Below are positions 19,401 to 27,650 of a DNA stretch of 64,000 nt, in pieces. Position numbers and translations under genes: made by a program. Below the pieces are notes generated by a model. It searched no databases and was not told where the DNA came from. It worked only from the letters and a program-made list of their open reading frames with translations. Within the stretch, counting starts at the first letter, position 1. Every line of letters begins with the position of its first letter. Origin of the DNA: Paenisporosarcina quisquiliarum (GTDB lineage Bacteria > Bacillota > Bacilli > Bacillales_A > Planococcaceae); assembly GCF_027563315.1 (NCBI RefSeq), contig NZ_JAMKBJ010000003.1:186001-250000 (forward strand). The letters are read 5' to 3'.

Positions 19401-19462
19401 TTTGTTCTGATGTGATTGTCCGGGGGCTATCCGCATTTTTGTGATGGTCTATTCGCGTTCCT

Positions 19463-19496
19463 AAAAAAAAATGGACAGCTGCGGCCGCAGCTGTCC
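19463..19496 (-). terminator. Terminator of the GH13-like gene, perfect palindrome
   Basis: A perfect 24-bp palindrome (19473-19496) centred on GCGGCCGC. On the minus strand it is followed by A then nine Ts, about 60 bp past the stop codon of the GH13-like gene. It is the most GC-rich short segment in the neighbourhood. Confidence 0.82.
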
Positions 19497-19556
19497 CAAA
19501 CAAATCTATTCAAGTTTACCCACGTTCTAATCACGTTAAGGTAATTTCATCCTCAT

Positions 19557-21014
19557 TTATCGACTATTCTTCATTTCCTCTGCCTTGCGTTGCTTTCCTT
19601 TACGCCAAACCAGATATATAAAGGTCATAAACAGAATGTAGACCAAGGCAAGAGCTGCTAAGTAGCCTTTATTGATTCCTTTATGATTCGTCACGTTATA
19701 AAATTCGGCAATTTCTCTGTCGACTACAAGTCGATAGTTGCCATCATCTCGTTGACGCAAAATGTCTCCTTCAAATAAACCTCGAAGTTCTTTCTTGTCA
19801 CCAATCACTTCACGAGGGATATCAAAGCTCTGAGTGCCACCAGTGTTGTTGATGGCGACGATCCATGTTTCTTCGTCATTGGAACGTTCATAAACCATGA
19901 GTCCTGCTTCGTTATATAACATATCCATTTTACCGGTTCGAAGTGCTGCTGAATCATTTCTCAATGAATGCACATCTCCGATAAATTCAATTAGCTCTTC
20001 ATCCGTATTAAAATCCAGGATTGGGTGAGAAGCTGGTGGCTTATCGCCGTTAACAGCAATTTCGGAACCGTATGTCATAACCGGAATACCAGGCATGGAT
20101 AACAAAGTCGCCATGGCCATTTTCCAACGTGTCGGAGGAAACATATTTTCTTCAGCCGCATTGGCTGTGAATCGCTTGGTATTAATTGAATCTATTTGCT
20201 GCATAACAGGTTTATCTGTCGAAAACTGTGGCAATTTCGCCGTATCCAGATCTACATTTTTGAAAATATTGCGATACAAATCTTCTTGGCCACTGGCAAC
20301 TTGCGCATCAAAATTTGCATCACTTGATTCGAGAGCAAGCACATATAACTTATCATTTTCTGTTTTAAGCTTCTCGATCAAAGAATTTAAAAATGCCTTG
20401 TCTATTCCATCAATTCCTGTCAAACGCAGACCGTCGACGTTATATTGTTTTACAAAATCTAAAGCCGCTTTTTCTACAGCTTGTTGAGCATCCTTATTAG
20501 TCAAATCCCATGAAACGGTCCCATTTTCATTTGAAATAACCCACGAAGCCTTGTCCTGATCAGTTGCCCAAATGTGTTTCGAACTTACTTGCTGGAGCGG
20601 GAAATCAACCACGACCCCTATATTCTTTTTATTCGCTTTATCGATCAGTGTTTTCAATTCTTCTGACGTCCCAAAATGACGTTCTAATTGACCATAATCC
20701 AAAACACGTTTCCCGTCGTAAGTCTCGGTTGAAAAGACTGGTCCCAGTGAAACCATCGAAAAGCCCATTTCTTGAATGTGATCGAGTTTTTCCACCACAC
20801 CCATAAAGTCTCCGCCTGCGAATGCACTTGGCTCTCTTGTATTGACTTCGAAATCGTTTTCAATCGTTTTATTGAAATATCGGTCCACCAATAAATCGTA
20901 TATACTTTCATCTTGAATGCTTTCTCTTGAAGCTGCTTGAGTGGTTAGCGGCGCAATCAAACCAATCAGGATGGTTAATGCCATTGTCGCCCGAATCCAT
21001 TTTTCTTTTTTCAC
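19557..21014 (-). CDS. Membrane-anchored GH13 (alpha-amylase family) protein with degenerate active site
   Basis: A 485-residue exported protein: signal peptide (about 1-28, ending TQAA), a GH13 barrel (about 35-370), a beta domain, and a C-terminal transmembrane helix (about 452-472) with a basic tail. The fold is clear from DLLVDRYFN, AFAGGDFMGV and MPGIPVMTYGSEIA. The GH13 catalytic motifs are altered: region II reads VDGLRLTGID with Thr199 where the nucleophile Asp belongs, and region IV reads DSINTKRF instead of the NHD pattern. Glu229 may still occupy the acid/base position. It is probably inactive and may bind polysaccharide at the cell surface. The start is GTG behind GGAGG. Confidence 0.85.
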   Translation of the reverse strand: MKKEKWIRATMALTILIGLIAPLTTQAASRESIQDESIYDLLVDRYFNKTIENDFEVNTREPSAFAGGDFMGVVEKLDHIQEMGFSMVSLGPVFSTETYDGKRVLDYGQLERHFGTSEELKTLIDKANKKNIGVVVDFPLQQVSSKHIWATDQDKASWVISNENGTVSWDLTNKDAQQAVEKAALDFVKQYNVDGLRLTGIDGIDKAFLNSLIEKLKTENDKLYVLALESSDANFDAQVASGQEDLYRNIFKNVDLDTAKLPQFSTDKPVMQQIDSINTKRFTANAAEENMFPPTRWKMAMATLLSMPGIPVMTYGSEIAVNGDKPPASHPILDFNTDEELIEFIGDVHSLRNDSAALRTGKMDMLYNEAGLMVYERSNDEETWIVAINNTGGTQSFDIPREVIGDKKELRGLFEGDILRQRDDGNYRLVVDREIAEFYNVTNHKGINKGYLAALALVYILFMTFIYLVWRKGKQRKAEEMKNSR

Positions 21015-21159
21015 GTGAGGTCCTCCTCTAACGAATCTTCCTACGTTATTTTATCAAACCGAACTTAGGCTCGCCATGATTAGCAAAGAATTAACTTTGA
21101 TTTACGTCAAAACTGTGAAAAGTCATGGGTGTGCTGAAGTAGCCTACATGCAACTCGTT

Positions 21160-21262
21160 TCCAACTAAATTGGCTGATTGTCTAACAAAATGCTCAAACT
21201 CTCCGACTAAATCTCAAATTCCTCCAACTAATTTTCCATATTCTCCTACTAAATCTCGCAAC
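21160..21262. repeat. 21-bp-period repeat array IV (5 units)
   Basis: Units start at 21160, 21181, 21202, 21223 and 21244, exactly 21 bp apart, with core TCCRACTAAAT (last unit TCCTACTAAAT; second unit degenerate). The remaining about 10 bp of each unit vary. It occupies the gap between the GH13-like gene and the yisL terminator. No gene is present. Confidence 0.8.
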
Positions 21263-21304
21263 AAAAAAACCACTTGCCTTCAATTAAATGAAGGAAAGTG
21301 GCTT
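21263..21304 (-). terminator. Terminator of yisL
   Basis: On the minus strand arms GCCACTTTCCTTCA and TGAAGGCAAGTGG pair with minor mismatch and run into seven Ts. Confidence 0.9.
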
Positions 21305-21312
21305 AATTTAGT

Positions 21313-21687
21313 TTAAGCTAAGAAGCTGCTTCCTAAAGGTAATTTGAACCCTAGGAACATTGTGATAAACAAGAAAACGAATAGTAATACCCAAAACATG
21401 GTTGTTGGCTTTTGTTTTTTCATGCGAGCCAAAATCATTTCCATCATTCCGATGATTACGATTCCACCAAGCAATTTAAATCCGTAAAGCATGCCCATAT
21501 CGAAGTCCATGCCTGTGATGAATAATGCTACACCTGTCAAAATGATGAAAACGTAAAATAATCGTAACACCATCTGTGTAATTTTTTGCCCTTTGCTGCC
21601 GTTTACAAGTAATACTGCGACAAAGAACAAGATGATGCCTACTACCCAAGAAGTAATGTGTAAGTGTGTGCTAGCTAAAAAATCCAA
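21313..21687 (-). CDS. yisL: UPF0344 family membrane protein (YisL-like)
   Basis: A 124-residue integral membrane protein with four hydrophobic helices and the conserved THLHIT-type opening and LRLFYVFIILTG block of the YisL (DUF1516) family. The frame extends to a GTG at 21696, but that codon overlaps the ribosome site GAGGTG. TTG at 21687, six bases after that site, fits better and brings the N-terminus near THLHIT where B. subtilis YisL begins. It precedes yisK in reverse order, a pair conserved with B. subtilis. Function is unknown. Confidence 0.83.
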   Translation of the reverse strand: MDFLASTHLHITSWVVGIILFFVAVLLVNGSKGQKITQMVLRLFYVFIILTGVALFITGMDFDMGMLYGFKLLGGIVIIGMMEMILARMKKQKPTTMFWVLLFVFLFITMFLGFKLPLGSSFLA

Positions 21688-21789
21688 AATCGTCACCTCA
21701 TCTAATTAATCATTCGATTCTATCGTATCATATCTCGTGACTTAACAAACTCTTTTAGTCACTAGATTCAATTCTAATTAAGAAATTCT

Positions 21790-22692
21790 TCACTTAAATC
21801 GGTTTACCAACGTCCCGATCCCTTCGACCGAAACTTTCACCGTATCACCGGCTGCCAAAAATTTAGGTGGATTAAAGCCTTTTCCTACACCGGATGGAGT
21901 ACCTGTCAAAATTACGTCGCCAGGTTCAATCGTAACCAATGCTGATATTTGAGCAATCAATTCTTCAACAGGAAAAATCATATCATCTGTACGTCCATTT
22001 TGGCGAACTTCATCGTTTACCTTCGTAACAACAGTTAGGTTCTGCGGATTTGGCAGTTCGTCTTTCGTTACTAAATATGGTCCCATTGGACATGAACCTT
22101 TTAAGCTCTTGCCAAGGAAAAATTGTTGGTGTTTCTTTTGTAAATCACGTGCAGTCAAATCGTTCGCAATCGTATACCCAAAAACATGGTCATACGCTAA
22201 TTTTTTAGGGATGTTATCGCCTTTTTTACTGATGACAACAGCCAGTTCCCCTTCATAATCATACGAAGAAGTGACATCCGCATGAACGGGCAATGTTTCT
22301 TCATCAGCTGCAATCGTTGTCGGTGATTTTGTGAAAATCATTAGATGTTCAGGTGCCGCTTCTGATCCCATTTCTTTGGCATGCTCAGCATAGTTTCGTC
22401 CAACTCCAAAGATATTTTTCGGTGTACGGGGAATTGGTGATAACCATTCAATGCTTGAGAATGCACGTTTGAATTGATTCGGCTCTTCCGACTTTAATGC
22501 AGCATCTGCCAATTTCCGCATCTGCTCAACAAAATCCATTCCATTTGCAATTCCTTCAATTATTGTTTGAGGAAAAGCAGGTAATACTTGGAGCGTCTCT
22601 TGTATCGCTAAAACGTCCCACACGGCTTCTTCTTTTTTCACCTTAGGACCGAAACAAATTTTACCTTCATAGCGATATGACACGATTTTCAT
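21790..22692 (-). CDS. yisK: Fumarylacetoacetate hydrolase family protein (YisK-like)
   Basis: A 300-residue FAH-superfamily enzyme. The FAH domain (about 90-300) shows FGVGRNYAEHAKEMG, the metal-binding YDYEGELAVVI and the C-terminal GDVILTGTPSGVG. The small N-terminal domain (1-85) matches YisK. B. subtilis YisK is reported to have oxaloacetate decarboxylase activity and to interact with the cell-shape protein Mbl, so an acylpyruvate or oxaloacetate substrate is likely. The ATG has AGAAGGAG upstream. It neighbours yisL as in B. subtilis. Confidence 0.9.
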   Translation of the reverse strand: MKIVSYRYEGKICFGPKVKKEEAVWDVLAIQETLQVLPAFPQTIIEGIANGMDFVEQMRKLADAALKSEEPNQFKRAFSSIEWLSPIPRTPKNIFGVGRNYAEHAKEMGSEAAPEHLMIFTKSPTTIAADEETLPVHADVTSSYDYEGELAVVISKKGDNIPKKLAYDHVFGYTIANDLTARDLQKKHQQFFLGKSLKGSCPMGPYLVTKDELPNPQNLTVVTKVNDEVRQNGRTDDMIFPVEELIAQISALVTIEPGDVILTGTPSGVGKGFNPPKFLAAGDTVKVSVEGIGTLVNRFK

Positions 22693-22734
22693 ATACTGAC
22701 ACTCCTTCTGTAATGAAATTTTGTTAAATTCAGT

Positions 22735-23925
22735 CTACGATATTTCGACAGGATTTTCATCCGTTTTTTTATTTATTTTTCCGTAGGTAGCTCTTTTCCA
22801 AATCATTTCAATCGGACCCTGCTTAAATTTAGTAAACCAGATTTCGGCAAAAATTATCTGAAGAATAAAGATTCCGACTGCGAGCCATGTCCCAGTCAGG
22901 ACATCCATTTTGCCATATAACCCGAATCCGTATGAATAAAAGATGGTAGTGGCAATGACGGACTGTGTGAGATAGGTCGTCATGGACATTCTGCCCACTT
23001 TTGCAACCGGCATCAATAGCTTACGGAACACAGTCACTTGGCAAATTAGCGTTATTAATCCTGCATACCCGATTGCCACAAGCGGCCCTCCGAAAATATC
23101 CTGGACAAACATTGTGAAAAAGTCCGCTCCAGATGTAAAAGGCAGTACTTTTATGGAATAACCAGCCGCTAGTGCAACCACCGTTAATATAGTCCAAAAC
23201 ATTTTCTTGTCTGATGTGCGCTCAATCAATTTAGCTTTAGCCGCTGCTGCTCCTATAAGCATATAAGGGAAAATCGTAATGAAGATTAAAAACAACGACC
23301 CGGATTCTATATTGGCATAGCTCCAGTCGGCCGCCCTTTGACTAAAGATATCTGTCCAGCTTCCAGTAGCAAAAGCCTTAATAGACGATTCAATTTCCTG
23401 CACACCGGCATAAAATACTTGACCTGACTGGGCAACCAAATAGCTAATGAATGCAAGTCCCAAATTCGGTATTAGGTAAAGTGGCAAAGCAACAACCAGT
23501 AGCCATGTGCTTGAAAGCCGTAATAACAAAATGACAATAAATCCACACACTGCATAGCTGATTAATATATCACCTGACCAGATCAGAAAAGCATGCAGAA
23601 TTCCGATACCCAATAATATAATTAGCCTACGTATCCCAATACGTAAAAACGAAACGCCTCGTTGCTGTGATTTCAGAAATTGCATCATTAATCCATAGCC
23701 AAATAAAATAGAAAATAAAGGATAGACACTTCCCTGCAACATAACATCGATCCATTGAAACGTTTGTTTATCACTCAGATTTGTAAACCAAGTGTATGGA
23801 TTTATGTAGTAATACGGTGAATGGAATGCCAGCATATTCACGATAAAAATCCCAAGAAGCGAGAAGCCGCGCATCAAATCGATTGCGACTACCCGGTCCT
23901 GTAATTCAGTTGGTCTTATATTCAC
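22735..23925 (-). CDS. DUF418 family polytopic membrane protein (YeiB-like)
   Basis: A 396-residue protein with about ten transmembrane helices. The opening VVAIDLMRGFSLLGIFIVNML and the C-terminal DUF418 region with GRMSMTTYLTQSVI...YGFGLYG match the YeiB/DUF418 family, probably a membrane acyltransferase-like fold of unknown substrate. GTG at 23925 is chosen, eight bases after TTGGAGGA. An upstream TTG at 23931 overlaps the addA stop. It follows addA by two bases and is likely translationally coupled, though a functional link to recombination is not evident. Confidence 0.88.
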   Translation of the reverse strand: MNIRPTELQDRVVAIDLMRGFSLLGIFIVNMLAFHSPYYYINPYTWFTNLSDKQTFQWIDVMLQGSVYPLFSILFGYGLMMQFLKSQQRGVSFLRIGIRRLIILLGIGILHAFLIWSGDILISYAVCGFIVILLLRLSSTWLLVVALPLYLIPNLGLAFISYLVAQSGQVFYAGVQEIESSIKAFATGSWTDIFSQRAADWSYANIESGSLFLIFITIFPYMLIGAAAAKAKLIERTSDKKMFWTILTVVALAAGYSIKVLPFTSGADFFTMFVQDIFGGPLVAIGYAGLITLICQVTVFRKLLMPVAKVGRMSMTTYLTQSVIATTIFYSYGFGLYGKMDVLTGTWLAVGIFILQIIFAEIWFTKFKQGPIEMIWKRATYGKINKKTDENPVEIS

Positions 23926-23927
23926 TT

Positions 23928-26900
23928 TCAATCCTCCAATACGATTGTTTGATTCGAGTCAAACAAATATAAAACTTTTTCTTTGATGGTAATTGAAAGA
24001 ATGTTTTCTATCGCTTTTTGATAAAGCGACAGCTGCAATCCATAACGATGCTGCATTTCCCGTAAAATTGAAGAGTCGTTATGGAAGACTCCTTTAATTC
24101 GGTCGGTCTTATAGTCAAGCAAAACCCAATGACCATCGTCTTCCTGGAATAAACAGTCCGCAATCCCCTGTAAAATTTGAATCTCCTCGTCTTCATCTTT
24201 CATGCCATACGTAAAAGGTACTTCACGTAGAATATCGGAAGAATGACGCAATCGCTCTGCAATCGGGGAATGCAGGAAGCTTTCGATTGCATTTAATTTT
24301 ATTGCTTTTGCTTCATTCGAGGTCAATAACTGCCGTTCTTCCAGAAGTTGAATAAATGATTCAATCTTTTCTTTCGTCGGCTGTAAATTGATATCAAGAT
24401 GTTGCATTGCGGTATGCATTGCGGTTCCGATTTCTGCACTTGTTAGCTTCCGTTCACCTTGTTGTAGGAAAGCAGGTCGTTTATAGACAGTTGAAATGGC
24501 TTGTTGCACTTCACTCGTCCTGAAAAATTCAGGCTCTTCTTCTTTTCTCAATTGATCGATTCGCTTCAGTTCACTTACTGATTGCTTGGAACGTTTTGCA
24601 ATAGATCTTTCGTGGGCGTACACCGCATTAAACCGACGTTCCACTTCAGCCATCATTTCCGGGGAAATACCTATCTGATTAGCTTCCTCTGTAAGTTCTG
24701 AAGATGTTCCGAAGGCATCCAGTTCACGCAGCTCTTCTACGTATATGGTTTCAAACGACCATTTCGAAGGATGTTCCAATGCATGGGTATCCGTCTGTCC
24801 TTGCCATATAGCAAAATCACTATGTCTTGCTACAGCAGGACCAATCCAATCCAAGAATCCTTTTGCACGTGATCGAACATATTCAGGTAGCATATCTCCA
24901 CTTGACGCGGCAATATCCTGCCATTTACTGATTGATTTTTGTGCATCTTTCACAGTTCCAACGAGCATAAGCTTTTCTTTTGCTCGTGTCATTGCTACGT
25001 AGAGAACCCGCATTTCTTCCGACTTCAACTCTAGTTGCTTCTTCTCTTTCATCGCTAAAAATGGAAGCGATGTGTAGGAAATTCTCTTTTCAGGGTCAAC
25101 TGCTTTTACAGCCAAGCCGAACGTCTGATCAAATAAATACAGTTCATTGAAATCCATTTGATTGAAGTCACGGCCAAGACCTGCAATGAATACAAACGGA
25201 AACTCGAGTCCTTTGGAGGAATGGATCGTCATTAAACGAACGACGTTTTCTTTTTCACTCATTGCTCGTGCTGTTCCGAGATCGTCTCCACGTTTTTTCA
25301 TTCGGTCAATAAATCGTAAAAAGCGGAAAAGTCCGCGGAATGATGTTTTTTCATAAGACAATGCACGATCATGCAATGCCCTTAAGTTCGCTTGCCGTTG
25401 TTTTCCTCCAGGCATAGCACCCACCATTTCGTAATAATGAGTATCCATGTAAATCCGCCAAATCAAATCTGCCAATGAACCACGTCGTGCCAAGTCGCGC
25501 CATTCTTCATAATGAAGGAAGAAACGTTGCAGTTTTTCAGCAGTTTCGGAAGCAATCCCACTGCCCCCCATCCGGACGAAGTTTTTGAGTGCTTCATAAA
25601 ATGGCTCTTTTGGTGCTGACAGACGGATGTGGGAAAGTTCCGCTTCCGTTAATCCCACAAACGGTGCACGTAAAACGGATGCCAGTGGTATATCCTGATA
25701 CGGATTATCGACGATTCGCAGGGTATTTAACATAATCATTACTTCCAGCGCGTCAAAATATCCTTTTGAAAGGTTTGCGTATAATGGAATGCCTGCCTGC
25801 TTAAATTCTTCGGTTAAGTCTGCGGACCAAGTCATGGATCTCGTCAGTATGACAATATCCCGGTATTCAAGTGGTCGTTCATGTTTCGACCAAGCGTCCA
25901 CCACCATCGTTTTCCCATCCATTAATGAACGTATTTTACGAATGATATAACGGGCTTCCCACTGGGATTTTTTCAACTCATCCAATTCCAATATCTCTTC
26001 ATTGATCTCTTCTTCTTCACTGGTACCATCTTCATCTTCTTCACTTTGCTGGGACAGTATGGTGAGCTCAACTGCCGCAGGTTGCTCAGGGTAAGGAGCT
26101 CCTGCTTTTAATGCCGCCGCATCATCATACGCAATTTCCCCTACGCGCTCCCCCATGATCTGAGAAAAAATAAAGTTGGTGCCTTCTAGCACTTCCTTAC
26201 GGCTACGGAAGTTCGCATTCAAGTCGATTTTCACACCCGTATGCAACGCTTCTGTCGTAAACTTCAAGTACTTCTCCAGGAATAACATCGGTTCAGCTAA
26301 TCGGAAACGATAAATAGATTGTTTAACGTCACCGACCATAAACATATTGCCGTTTGCTTCCGTACCTGTTTTGACAATTTGTAAAATGGTTTCCTGTAAA
26401 CGGTTTGTATCCTGATATTCATCCACCAAAACTTCTTTGTACTGCATCATGATATCTTGCGCTGTACTTGAAGGAACGAGTTGATCATTTTCTTTCGTCG
26501 TCAATATTTGCAAAGCAAAATGCTCCAGATCCGAGAAGTCGACCAAACCTCGCTCACTTTTTGCCAAACGGTATTGCTCACCATAAGTTAAAGTGAGGTC
26601 CACCAATGTTTGAAGAAGCGGATGCATCATTCTCATTTCCTGCAGTAATCGTGCAGGGGTACGGGTGAAATAGGCATCTTTCACTCCATTGACGCGTTTC
26701 TTTAATTGATCGCGCTTATCTTTCGCTTTTTGAACGAGTTCGTCGTCAAACGTGTCTTTTGGAATGCGTGCCGCTGTCGCAAATTTTAAAGTTTGGAAAT
26801 ACTCGAAAGCCGATTCCCATGTTTGTGAAGAAATTCGACGAATCGCTTCAGCTAATACGAGCTGATCTTGTTCAACTGTAGTCCCGTAAGGAGCGGGACC

Positions 26901-27650
26901 TGCTGGCAGCAACGCCAATCGACGGATTTCTTCCGTCATGGCATACGCTTCTTCTAAAGCATGTTGAATCGTCAGTTTTAGCGCTGGGATAAATGGCAAA
27001 TCATCAATACTCATTTCCTCAGGAACATCATAGCTTTGCGAAATTGACTGCAACCATTTTTTCGGTTCCGGGTGAACACTCGCTGCGTCGTATAATTTAT
27101 CAATTAACGTTTCAATCATTTGGTCGTCTCGGTCTGTTGTAAAACTATCTACAAGTCGGTACAACGCTTCCGGATTTTCTGCTTTATGTGCCGACTCCAA
27201 TACAAATGCCAATACATCATCACGGATTAGCGCTGATTCAGCTTCATTTGCCAGCCTGAATCCCGGGTCCAAATCCAGAACATAGGCATACTGTTTCACG
27301 ATGGATAGACAAAAAGAATGAAGTGTCGAAATTTGTGCTTTATTTAATAGACTTAATTGTCTTCTTAAATGACTGGAAGAAGGATTTTTCACAAGCGCTT
27401 TTTCCAGCGCTTCCGCCATACGATGGCGCATTTCAGCAGCAGAAGCGTTTGTGAACGTCACGACCAAAAGTTCATCCACGTCAATCGGATTGTCTTCACG
27501 AATCATCTTCTGAATCAAACGTTCAATCAGTACTGCTGTTTTTCCTGAACCTGCCGCAGCGGAAACGAGTATGTCACGCCCTTCTGCGAAAATGGCCCGC
27601 CACTGGGCGTCAGTCCATGTTACATCTTGTGGTTTAGTCGGTATGAGCAT
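23928..27650 (-). CDS. addA: ATP-dependent helicase/nuclease subunit A
   Basis: The 1240-residue AddA subunit unwinds and degrades double-strand ends until Chi, preparing recombination. It has an N-terminal UvrD-type helicase with Walker A AAAGSGKT (31-38) and a Q-motif-like WTDAQWRAI. Helicase motifs DEYQDTN and VRLMTIHSSKGLEFP follow. The C-terminal RecB-type nuclease carries GIADCLFQ and LLDYKTDR. ATG at 27650 has AGAGGAGG upstream and overlaps the end of addB by 17 bases. The longer frame to 27701 lies within addB and is rejected. Confidence 0.97.
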   Translation of the reverse strand: MLIPTKPQDVTWTDAQWRAIFAEGRDILVSAAAGSGKTAVLIERLIQKMIREDNPIDVDELLVVTFTNASAAEMRHRMAEALEKALVKNPSSSHLRRQLSLLNKAQISTLHSFCLSIVKQYAYVLDLDPGFRLANEAESALIRDDVLAFVLESAHKAENPEALYRLVDSFTTDRDDQMIETLIDKLYDAASVHPEPKKWLQSISQSYDVPEEMSIDDLPFIPALKLTIQHALEEAYAMTEEIRRLALLPAGPAPYGTTVEQDQLVLAEAIRRISSQTWESAFEYFQTLKFATAARIPKDTFDDELVQKAKDKRDQLKKRVNGVKDAYFTRTPARLLQEMRMMHPLLQTLVDLTLTYGEQYRLAKSERGLVDFSDLEHFALQILTTKENDQLVPSSTAQDIMMQYKEVLVDEYQDTNRLQETILQIVKTGTEANGNMFMVGDVKQSIYRFRLAEPMLFLEKYLKFTTEALHTGVKIDLNANFRSRKEVLEGTNFIFSQIMGERVGEIAYDDAAALKAGAPYPEQPAAVELTILSQQSEEDEDGTSEEEEINEEILELDELKKSQWEARYIIRKIRSLMDGKTMVVDAWSKHERPLEYRDIVILTRSMTWSADLTEEFKQAGIPLYANLSKGYFDALEVMIMLNTLRIVDNPYQDIPLASVLRAPFVGLTEAELSHIRLSAPKEPFYEALKNFVRMGGSGIASETAEKLQRFFLHYEEWRDLARRGSLADLIWRIYMDTHYYEMVGAMPGGKQRQANLRALHDRALSYEKTSFRGLFRFLRFIDRMKKRGDDLGTARAMSEKENVVRLMTIHSSKGLEFPFVFIAGLGRDFNQMDFNELYLFDQTFGLAVKAVDPEKRISYTSLPFLAMKEKKQLELKSEEMRVLYVAMTRAKEKLMLVGTVKDAQKSISKWQDIAASSGDMLPEYVRSRAKGFLDWIGPAVARHSDFAIWQGQTDTHALEHPSKWSFETIYVEELRELDAFGTSSELTEEANQIGISPEMMAEVERRFNAVYAHERSIAKRSKQSVSELKRIDQLRKEEEPEFFRTSEVQQAISTVYKRPAFLQQGERKLTSAEIGTAMHTAMQHLDINLQPTKEKIESFIQLLEERQLLTSNEAKAIKLNAIESFLHSPIAERLRHSSDILREVPFTYGMKDEDEEIQILQGIADCLFQEDDGHWVLLDYKTDRIKGVFHNDSSILREMQHRYGLQLSLYQKAIENILSITIKEKVLYLFDSNQTIVLED

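Noticed and set aside
20095-20487. 130-codon frame antisense to the GH13-like gene
   Set aside because: Shadow frame. The minus strand carries the complete signal peptide, barrel and anchor.
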